From: Gracilaria domingensis
Lineage: Eukaryota; Rhodophyta; Florideophyceae; Gracilariales; Gracilariaceae
Length of the DNA stretch: 45,722 nt
Reading direction: 5' to 3'
Assembly: GCA_022539475.1 (NCBI GenBank)
Contig: VCMS01000465.1
Location: forward strand, 1-45,722
Both the position numbers and the translations under genes were made by a program. A model generated the notes under the pieces. The model saw nothing but the letters and a program-made list of their open reading frames with translations, did not search any database and had not been told where the DNA came from. Shown here in pieces: positions 38,431 through 45,722 of the stretch; positions within the stretch are counted from its first letter, which is position 1; the number at the start of each line of letters is the position of its first letter.

Positions 38431-41400
38431 TCAACCCACTTGGGCCTTGTCCAGCGTAGCCGGTATCGGTGTCCGTGTGCGACGGTGGTACTGCAAGACC
38501 TTCGAGCGAGGCAAGTGCTCAATGGGCTCGTGCGTATCCTCTGAAGAGGCGTAGCCGTACCAACGGACTCGATACAGTAGTTCCCCGTCAGGGGCGTAGC
38601 CGTGACTTATCAGACGGTCAATGACATACTCCTCATCGAGGACCTTCCGCGCAGGATGCGGCTTTGTCGATGTATCCTCTCTCGAGGTGTCGTTGTTACC
38701 TCTCCCGTCGTGGGCTTCATTGGTTACTTTCGGCTTCCGTCCTGACGGCAAGACACCCTGTACGCCAGGCGAGAGCCATTTTGACCATGGTGTTTTCCTG
38801 TCATTCATGCTCCCAGAGTTCTGGCTTTCCTTCCCGTATTGTCGGGCTGTTACCGAGCTTCGGTGTTCTCGAATAGCGAGCTTCCGGCGTTCCGGCAAGA
38901 TCTCCCGAAGTGAGGGTGAATGGTCCGCAATGCGGTGTGCCAGCGAGTGGTGCCGTGGCACGTGGCGAGGCGACGTCTTGCCAAGCATTGCTGGCGGTGA
39001 GGCCTGCGCCGTTGCACGGCTGTGCGTTGCCGATTCAAATTCGGAATTTCCGTTTCCGGCGGCCGCAAGCCTTACAGCAGGCACGTGCCCGGTTCGTGTG
39101 TTGTCACCCTCCACTGGAGGCGGATCGCCGGCGAAGCCAAACACTTGGCGCAACGTGCGCGCGTGTGCAGCGTTGGGCTGCTGCCCACCTACTGTGGCAT
39201 GTCGGCCTGCTGTTGCGGCGGTTGCCTCCGTGTTTTCAACGGCTTCATCACTCGATGCTTCAATAAAATCTCCCGAAATCGGGTCTGCCGTAACAACACG
39301 GTCTTTCTGGACAGGCTTCTTTTCCGGTCTTCCGGCCTCTTTTGACGCGAGTGCGCTGCCGCTGCCGGGCTCCGACTGCGGCGGGCATGTACTTTCCGCA
39401 TTCGTCGTGGCTGCTGCGGTGGTTACCACCCTCTTTTCCGGCGTACCGGTCTCACGCTGCACAGCTGGGGCAGGCTCTTGTCCTTCCGTCTGTGACGGCC
39501 GTACAGTGCTATCCGCGGGCGAAGCGGCGACTTCTGCAGCAGCTACATCCTGGTGTTCCGGTTCTCCGGCTTCGTGCTCCACCGAAGTGGTGCGTTCCTC
39601 TTTAGGCTTCCGCGATAACTGCGCGTTTCTCGCTTCTTTCCGAATCTTCGGCTGTACGTCGCGCGTCCGCGTGCTTTCACCACGACTTGCGTGCGACCCA
39701 GAGGCCTGCAAAGGCACTTCCGTCGACGACGGCGACAACGAAATCGAGCGACTTACCTCCTCCTCCCCCTCCTCAGTTGGAGCGTCGGGGGTGGTGGTGA
39801 GTATCCCCTGAGGGGCCAGTATCCGCGTGTGGACATGTGCGGCGTTCGAGACTGGCGGGTTAGCTTCCGGCTTTGCCGGCAAATCAGCAAGTCCGCGGCT
39901 AGGATGCGGCAAGACTGACAACGAAGCGCGCTCTCCCGCTGTCGCGGCTTGGTCCACAGTAGGCGTAGCGCTGTCCGGCGTTTCCGGTTGTTTTTCCTGA
40001 CGAACAGGCTTTGGCGCAGGCGTTACGCGATCGCGCGAAAAACGCTCGTGTTCACCCTCAATATCGAGGACAACCGTTGTATCGGTAATAGAAATAACCC
40101 TGTAGGGGCCGTCCGCGATAGGAGAGAGCTTATGCCTCTTCTCCTTTTCCGGGTTATAGTATTCCTTCCGTAGGAAGGCGTAGTTACCTTCCCTGATCTG
40201 AGGGGCATCCCTGCGCATTCGTGCGTCGAAATTCCGCTTGTACGCGGCTTTTGCCTTATCGATGTTTTGCCTAACTGTAGGAATGATGTTCTTAAGCCAG
40301 GCCTTCCAGGCGTCCCTGTGTAGACGAGGCGAGGGGAACTTATCCAAAGTTGGCTGTGGCTCGATAGCCACCGAAGGTGGAACGCGTGATAGCACAAGCT
40401 CGAACGGCGAGATCTGAGTAGTGCGATGAACCTGCGTATTGTAGGCATATGTCACCGCATCGGTGTATTGATCCCACTCCGACGGATGTTCGGCAACGAA
40501 TGTCCGTAATGCATTGAGCATTGTGCGGTTAAAACGTTCAACCTGCCCATTACTCTGGGGGTGGTATGTTGTCGTAAACCAGTTTTGGATCCGCAAGATG
40601 CGGCAAACGTCCTGAAAGAACTTAGCCGTAAACTGCGGTCCATTGTCCGATAACAGGTCAATCGGCGGTCCGTAGACAAAAACCCAGTGTGTAACGAAAG
40701 CTTGGGCGACCGCACTGGCGGTAACCTTCGTCAAAGGCACAGTCCGTACCAGTTTAGAAAAACGGTCGGTGATCACAAGTAGAAACCGGTTTCCCCGGCG
40801 AGTGCGGATAAACTCGCCGAGCAAGTCAATTGCCACGAATTCAAGTGGAGCCCTAGCAGGGAAGAGTACCAACTTCTTGGAGTACTTCCGCAGTTTGACG
40901 CGGTTCTTCGCGCAGTCAGAACATCCACGAACAGTGGCATACGCGTCGAAAGCCATTGCTGGCCAGTAAAAGTCCTTCCGTAAGGTGTAGTACAACTTCC
41001 TGCCACCAGGGTGGGCTGACAACTTCGCATAGTGCGACAAATGCAGTACTCGTGACTGAAGTGAGTGCGGAACCACAATCTGTGGTCTGTTTCCGACAGT
41101 TCGGATTAGAAATCCTTGGTCGTTCTCGACGAAAGGCAACTGTGCTCCACCGTTTAGACGACTACGAATCTCCGTACAAAAACGGTCGGTGTGCTGCTCC
41201 CGGATGAGTTCCTCCGGCTTGATCGGTACGAAAGAGCCCGGTTCGGGTTGCGTGTCTGACACGGCTAAAACAGCATCGTAGATGTCCCATCCTTCCGATT
41301 CTTCATCGGCATCGCTCGAGCCGTCTTCTCCGAGGAAGCACGGTATCTCCAGATCATTGACTGGCGCAGCTTCAGCTGCTGTTTCCAAGCGGGACAGTTC

Positions 41401-43956
41401 GTCAGCCTGAGTGTTCAGGAGTCCTTTCTTGTAACGGATTTCGAAATCGAATTCCGACAAGCGAAGTCTCCACCGCATCAAGCGGCCAGATGGCTCTGCT
41501 ATAGAGAGTAGCCAGCGTAATGCCGAATGATCGGTATGAACAATGAAGCGGGTCCCCATAAGATAGGGCCGCAGTGTCTGTAACGCCCAGACAACTGCCA
41601 AGCACTCCTTCTCGGATACCGAGTAATTCCTCTCGTGAACGTTGAGGCTCCTTGACCAATACCCAATTGGCAATCGCTCGCCATCATTGGTGGTCTGGAA
41701 TAGGGCACAGCCGACTTGGTAGTCGCTCGCATCCGTATCTACTGCATATGGCAAACCAGCCCTAGGCAGGGATAAAACAGGTGGCGATGTCACCGCGTCC
41801 ACGAGCGACGAGAAAGCCGCGACCTTGCGGTCGTCGAATTCTTCCAGGTCGACTGGTTTTCCTTTGCGAAGAAGCTCGTTCAGAGGTGCAGCGATATTCG
41901 CGAAGTTCGGAATGAAGCGGCGATACACATTGCACAAGCCGAGAAAAGATCGGAGTTCCGTCTGCGTCCTCGGATGCTTAGCCTCTTTGAGGGATTTCAC
42001 GCGTACTTCGTCAATCGAAAGCCGTCCCGGACGGATAACATGGCCGAGATACCTGACGGTTTCGGTAAAGAACTCACATTTCTTGAGCTTGAGCGTAATA
42101 CCTGCATCGCGTAGGACTCGCATCACATCCCGTACGTGGGTCAAGTGCTCATCCAGGTTGCTGGAGTAGACAATGATGTCATCCAGGTATACCAGGCAAG
42201 TCTTCCACTTAAAGCGGGCTAGCAAAATATCCACAGCTCGTTGAAAAGTGGCTGGCGCGTTCGTTAACCCAAAGGGCATCCGATTGAATCGGTACAATCC
42301 TTCATGACAAACGAAGTCTGTCTTGTCACGATCCTCAGCCCTCACGGGAACTTGCCAATAGCCCCAATTCGCATCTAGGGTTGTGAACACTTTCGCGTCG
42401 CCCAACGAATCGATGCATTCATCCATTCGTGGGATAGGATATACATCCTTGACTGTAGCCGCGTTTAGCTTGCGGTAATCGATGCAAAATCGCCAAGACC
42501 CATCAGCTTTGGGCGCGAGCACCACCGGAGATGCCCAAGGTGACTGAGCCGGCTCGATAACTCCAGCGCGGAGCATCTTCTCAACTTGAGCTTTCTCTTC
42601 CTGCCGAGCTGTCGGTCCCGCCCTGTAAGGGTGTTGCGAAATGGGCCGAGTATTCGGTAGCAAATCAATCCGATGTTCGGTAATACCAATCGTACCCAGT
42701 GTGCCATCCCACATGGGCGTGAACTCCTCAAGCATGTGCCGCAATTTATCGCGGTGAGTCTCTGGGACATGTTCAAGATCCAGAGACTCCAGTTCCTGTA
42801 CTGCCTTATCCTTCGTGTCAGCAGCACTCAGGTCCGTATCATTACTGTCCGACGAGGTCGGCATTGCCTCCTTCGACAGGGTGCGGTTATTTGCATCCGA
42901 CAAAGTCGGCGTAGCATCTTCCGACGAACTGTCCGGTCCAGTATTCGTTTCGGAATTGTTCCGTTCCGCCTCCCCCTCCTCAGCTTCGAGGATTCCGAGA
43001 ACCTCGGCAATAGAAACCTGAGTAGGCACTATAGCCGCAGGGTGCGGAAGCAACGAACCGATAACTTGGCTCCTAACCAACCGTTGAGGAAAACGGCTGA
43101 AGTTCGCAACCAGCACCTGAAAAGGCTTCTCGGGTTCGACGAAAACAATCCCATTAGCGAGGGCAAGCTGATGCTTCTCCTGTAACGCAGGCAACGGTTG
43201 TACCGTTTGTAAGCCACATTGTGGGGACGTCACAGTAACCCAGACCTGTGATTCAGGCGGGATGGAAATAGACCGAGCTACTCGGAGCTTTGTAGACTTC
43301 CGTTCATCGACGGTGGGCTCCTGCGCAGCAGGCAATGGCACTTGCTTCTTCAGAGCCCTTCTAAGGGGACGCCGAACGATCGGTACAGTAGTCCCATCTT
43401 CCATCTCGATGGTTCGCTTCCGCGGTCGAATTGCATCGACGAAGCGGTCACAGAAGTCGCAGCCGAGGATAACCGGCGCAGCGAGTTGCTTGCAAACCAA
43501 GAAATCGAGCTTCGCCACGTAGCGGCCAAGCCTGACGAGCAGGTCTATTACTCCCACAGTCGAAAGTGGCCGATTGTTCGCATCCGCTATATCAATCTGC
43601 GGCGCCGCACGAACGCGAGACCGCAAGTGCGGCGGAATCATAGACTCAACCAAAAAGTTTGGCCCAGCTCCTGTATCGAGCACGGACAACTGCCGAACCA
43701 TGTACTGGTCGGAAACACCCAGGTCGGCGTAAACTTTGTAGTTACGTTTCGCCATGACCAGGACTCTATCCGGGAACCGGCTGTTCTTAGACCGTATCCA
43801 CGGGCGACGCAAGACACCAAGGTGCTCAGAGTCCACGTCTGTAGTGGCCAGTTTCCTCGAAAGGATTGTGACCGGGGAGCGAGGCTTCTCAGCCTCAGGC
43901 GCACTAAACCCCGTCGCTGGGGGCGCCTCTCCATTGCTGGAGGCTCCCTTGCTCAG
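38431..43956 (-). CDS. pol: Pol polyprotein with chromodomain (element C)
   Basis: One uninterrupted frame of about 1840 codons if entered by -1 frameshifting at 43956; the first ATG is 43755. Protease active site DTGAG is at about 43664-43677; RT has SWRFCIDYRKLNAAT and YLDD (about 42178-42189); RNase H has YAVDTDASDYQVG and FIVHTDHSALRWLL. The integrase has HLSHYAKLSAHPGGRK and CSDCAKN, then FVAIDLLG, LLSDNGPQFT and NGQVERFN. A disordered linker of about 400 residues leads to a C-terminal chromodomain (EEYVIDRLISHGYAPDGE, RVRWYGYASSEDTHEPIEHL). The third cage aromatic is His here where element A has Tyr. All catalytic motifs look intact, so this copy may be recently active. It is longer than usual chromovirus pol because of the linker. 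Confidence 0.9.
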   Translation of the reverse strand: MSKGASSNGEAPPATGFSAPEAEKPRSPVTILSRKLATTDVDSEHLGVLRRPWIRSKNSRFPDRVLVMAKRNYKVYADLGVSDQYMVRQLSVLDTGAGPNFLVESMIPPHLRSRVRAAPQIDIADANNRPLSTVGVIDLLVRLGRYVAKLDFLVCKQLAAPVILGCDFCDRFVDAIRPRKRTIEMEDGTTVPIVRRPLRRALKKQVPLPAAQEPTVDERKSTKLRVARSISIPPESQVWVTVTSPQCGLQTVQPLPALQEKHQLALANGIVFVEPEKPFQVLVANFSRFPQRLVRSQVIGSLLPHPAAIVPTQVSIAEVLGILEAEEGEAERNNSETNTGPDSSSEDATPTLSDANNRTLSKEAMPTSSDSNDTDLSAADTKDKAVQELESLDLEHVPETHRDKLRHMLEEFTPMWDGTLGTIGITEHRIDLLPNTRPISQHPYRAGPTARQEEKAQVEKMLRAGVIEPAQSPWASPVVLAPKADGSWRFCIDYRKLNAATVKDVYPIPRMDECIDSLGDAKVFTTLDANWGYWQVPVRAEDRDKTDFVCHEGLYRFNRMPFGLTNAPATFQRAVDILLARFKWKTCLVYLDDIIVYSSNLDEHLTHVRDVMRVLRDAGITLKLKKCEFFTETVRYLGHVIRPGRLSIDEVRVKSLKEAKHPRTQTELRSFLGLCNVYRRFIPNFANIAAPLNELLRKGKPVDLEEFDDRKVAAFSSLVDAVTSPPVLSLPRAGLPYAVDTDASDYQVGCALFQTTNDGERLPIGYWSRSLNVHERNYSVSEKECLAVVWALQTLRPYLMGTRFIVHTDHSALRWLLSIAEPSGRLMRWRLRLSEFDFEIRYKKGLLNTQADELSRLETAAEAAPVNDLEIPCFLGEDGSSDADEESEGWDIYDAVLAVSDTQPEPGSFVPIKPEELIREQHTDRFCTEIRSRLNGGAQLPFVENDQGFLIRTVGNRPQIVVPHSLQSRVLHLSHYAKLSAHPGGRKLYYTLRKDFYWPAMAFDAYATVRGCSDCAKNRVKLRKYSKKLVLFPARAPLEFVAIDLLGEFIRTRRGNRFLLVITDRFSKLVRTVPLTKVTASAVAQAFVTHWVFVYGPPIDLLSDNGPQFTAKFFQDVCRILRIQNWFTTTYHPQSNGQVERFNRTMLNALRTFVAEHPSEWDQYTDAVTYAYNTQVHRTTQISPFELVLSRVPPSVAIEPQPTLDKFPSPRLHRDAWKAWLKNIIPTVRQNIDKAKAAYKRNFDARMRRDAPQIREGNYAFLRKEYYNPEKEKRHKLSPIADGPYRVISITDTTVVLDIEGEHERFSRDRVTPAPKPVRQEKQPETPDSATPTVDQAATAGERASLSVLPHPSRGLADLPAKPEANPPVSNAAHVHTRILAPQGILTTTPDAPTEEGEEEVSRSISLSPSSTEVPLQASGSHASRGESTRTRDVQPKIRKEARNAQLSRKPKEERTTSVEHEAGEPEHQDVAAAEVAASPADSTVRPSQTEGQEPAPAVQRETGTPEKRVVTTAAATTNAESTCPPQSEPGSGSALASKEAGRPEKKPVQKDRVVTADPISGDFIEASSDEAVENTEATAATAGRHATVGGQQPNAAHARTLRQVFGFAGDPPPVEGDNTRTGHVPAVRLAAAGNGNSEFESATHSRATAQASPPAMLGKTSPRHVPRHHSLAHRIADHSPSLREILPERRKLAIREHRSSVTARQYGKESQNSGSMNDRKTPWSKWLSPGVQGVLPSGRKPKVTNEAHDGRGNNDTSREDTSTKPHPARKVLDEEYVIDRLISHGYAPDGELLYRVRWYGYASSEDTHEPIEHLPRSKVLQYHRRTRTPIPATLDKAQVG

Positions 43957-45722
43957 TTTTTCTGAGCGTCGCCGCCAATCTGCGGAGGTTGCGATTCCGC
44001 AGGGGCGGCTACAGTTCCACCATTCGATGGCACTGTTTCCTGGTTCCCAGGCTGAGTCTCCGCCTTCGCACGAAGGTACGATTTGTCGGGAACACGTTCC
44101 CGCTCGGCGGGCGTCAACGACTCATACTGAGGCACTATCTTCGCCATATCCCGTATGGGCATTAAGCAATTCGGAGCGATGTGCCCTGGCCTGTAACAGG
44201 TATGACAAATAAGGTGACGAAGAAGATCCGCGTTGGGCGGCCGGCGCTCCTGTCGGGGAGGATACGGGTCCCTCCATCCAGGGCGTTGGCTTCGATATCC
44301 GCCAGAGTGCGGCACGGGCAATGCCGGGACTTGACGTCCGGCGTACAGAGCGGGGTCTCCGTCCACTGTAGACTGCTCCGTCGTCGACGGCAATTCCGAA
44401 CTCGGCATTGAACCATCGTCCTGTAACAGGTGCAGGTTATCATAACCCCCTTGAACAGAACCTCGCGAGTGAGGCAGTGAGGAGTCTCGGCCTTCTACAT
44501 GAAGGAGTCGGCGCGTGCGCGTCTTGGTACCAGCGCGTGCTCGAGCTGCATCTCCCTCAGCTTGGGCAAATTGAACGAGTTCCAGATAGGTAATCCGGCG
44601 TTTGTTCTCCCGATAATGGGCTACCAACGTCCGAATTGATCGGTCCAGTCCATCAACAAACATCGTACACCGCTCGGCTGCGGAGAACACGTTGCCACAT
44701 CTGTGGAAAGCCTTATTGAGGCGGGTCGAATAAACGGTTTCCGACTCTTCGGCTCCTTGCTTCGTGTCTCGTAGCGCGAGTATGGCACCTTGTATCGCAT
44801 TGCCTGTCGCGTAAGAGCGCAGGAGATATTGTACCGCTTCCGGCCAGCACGTAACTCCTCCTTCGGAGGCGCGAGACGACCCACGAACCGAATTGAATTG
44901 ATCTTCGGCTACACCCGTCAAAAAGTACGGCAGCGCGATGTAGGCCTGTGCCTCACTCATCCGAAGTACATCGGCTTCCGCTACGAAGCGGCTAAGAAAA
45001 TCCAAGACAAGAATTGGATCTTCCCCAGAGAACTTGTGGGGCTTTAGCGTGAGCTCCATTTGTCGGAGATGATTTCGCACTTTGCCAGTCCCACGTGGGG
45101 TCCTCTGTGGCGTCGTGTCATCAAGCCGATAATATCGGTAAGATAGTAGCTTCCGATACAGTAAGTTTGTCGGCTTCAACTCCTTCAATCCGAGGTGTCT
45201 CCGTCCTTTCGTACGGCCTCGTGCAACGCCAGAAGTGGCTTCAGTAGCCCGCGAACGGGATGCACGATAGCGAGAGCGCTCTTCCGCGCTGTCCGAAGAG
45301 TCGGTAGACGATCCCTTTTTGGGGCCCTCCTCATCAGAAGAGGATGAAGAAGACGAGTCAGACTCAACCTTGACCTTCTCTTGCCGGACGATCCCGGGAA
45401 CGGCGCGAGTGCTGAGAACCCTCAGAAACCGGGCTCCCGGCGCAACAGCATCAATACGATGATTTGCTCGACCGTCTCCCAGACGGGTAGCCAGGCGGTC
45501 GCAGGCGTGCCAGGCGGCCTGCTCGTGCAGCCGAGCCGACACCTGTCGGTGTTCCATAATCTGGTTGACATCAGACCGTAAAAACACGGACGTATGCGGT
45601 TACCTCGCTCGAAACATCCCGGACAACCGGCCTCATCGAGCCGTTGCCGGGAGTTTCGTATATCCCGGATGAGGCCGCCACTTGGGAGTTCTGCAGAATG
45701 CGAAACTTGAGCCTCTAATTCG
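43953..45722 (-). CDS. gag: gag of element C (5' part beyond the window)
   Basis: The last ~544 codons from about 45587 to the stop at 43953 are open and match gag of element B: capsid-like LKPHKFSGEDPILVLDFLSRF, LPYFLTGVAEDQFNSV, and an intact zinc knuckle CHTCYRPGHIAPNC. Before about 45350, compared with element B, there are several single-base indels (partly compensating, for example near 45560-45600). They lie at the window edge and could be decay or lower sequence quality. Gag stops at TGA right after the heptamer GAAAAAC. The true start should correspond to ATG 7481 of B, about 270 bp further up than the clean match, beyond the right edge. Confidence 0.82.
43956..43962 (-). promoter_or_regulatory. 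Candidate -1 frameshift heptamer at the gag/pol junction (C)
   Basis: GAAAAAC, in gag register CAG AAA AAC, followed by TGA. In the -1 frame translation continues KLSKGASSNGEAPPATG and stays open through the protease ATG at 43755 to the end of pol. G AAA AAC fits the X XXY YYZ slippery pattern in its A-site part; the G at the first position makes it weaker than A AAA AAC. Confidence 0.55.

Larger units (their letters stand above)
35921..45722 (-). mobile_element. Retroelement C: Ty3/gypsy chromovirus, 5' end beyond the window
   Basis: On the minus strand, from the window's right edge: gag, pol (protease, RT, RNase H, integrase, chromodomain), a ~1.8 kb 3' region, PPT and 3' LTR. Pol has no stop. 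It sits in gene X: the 3' LTR starts directly after GGGATAAAC, which in the left X copy continues uninterrupted (junction 23153/23154). The 5' LTR and the second target-site copy are outside the window. It inserted after the X module was duplicated. Confidence 0.88.

Noticed and set aside
38621..39811. A 396-codon frame on the plus strand opposite pol C
   Set aside because: It lies exactly opposite the disordered linker, whose composition leaves the reverse frame open; no start context or domain.

Overview
This window looks like repeat-rich nuclear DNA from an intron-poor eukaryote, possibly a red alga; that placement is a guess from gene style and not proven. It holds nested Ty3/gypsy chromoviruses, a decayed Ski2-type helicase gene, a fragment of a HAD-family gene, and a large DNA-transposon-like block with unusual chromatin and DNA-modification genes. 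There is a 663-base N gap (26547-27209). Nothing indicates a bacterial chromosome or a CRISPR array.

Layout. 1-5771: 3' part of retroelement A (plus strand): broken integrase, long linker, chromodomain, an antisense ORF set at 3042-4975, a polypurine tract and a 753-bp 3' LTR. 5772-6574: about six copies of a ~137-bp satellite. 6575-11832: retroelement B (plus), inserted in the satellite, with 5' LTR, PBS, gag and pol, carrying stops and frameshifts and cut off inside the RNase H domain. 11923-12312: HAD-like gene fragment (minus). About 12979-15778: Ski2-like helicase pseudogene. 15780-19171: no convincing gene, but several perfect hairpins, a 149-bp direct repeat and a relic LTR end.

19172-35920 is the most interesting part. 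A Plavaka-like (CACTA-superfamily) transposase gene converges on a coiled-coil gene (here called X), their stop codons overlapping. X lies just downstream of a gene that, in its intact copy (30954-34091), encodes an N-terminal domain of unknown function, an NLS, a beta-class DNA amino-methyltransferase and a C-terminal SET domain in one 1045-residue protein. Diverging from it is a ParB-like-domain gene (27973-29997). The 956-bp intergenic region is a multi-level palindrome: 93-bp promoter-proximal inverted repeats with one mismatch, a ~330-bp inverted repeat, and two GC-rich hairpins at the centre. The methyltransferase-SET plus X module occurs twice, inverted. The left copy (22348-26546) is decayed and its methyltransferase has lost the AdoMet-binding motif I; the right copy is intact until retroelement C interrupts X at 35920.

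35921-45722: retroelement C (minus strand): 3' LTR, PPT, a degenerate antisense region, an uninterrupted pol of about 1.8 kilo-residues ending in a chromodomain, and gag running off the window. A conserved slippery heptamer at the gag stop suggests -1 frameshifting to pol.

Working hypothesis: 19172-35920 holds two copies, one truncated at the gap and one split by element C, of a large DNA transposon that carries its own epigenetic writer (DNA methyltransferase fused to SET), a ParB-like partner and a coiled-coil protein around a palindromic control region. The element ends were not found, and the join across the N gap may be a scaffolding artefact.
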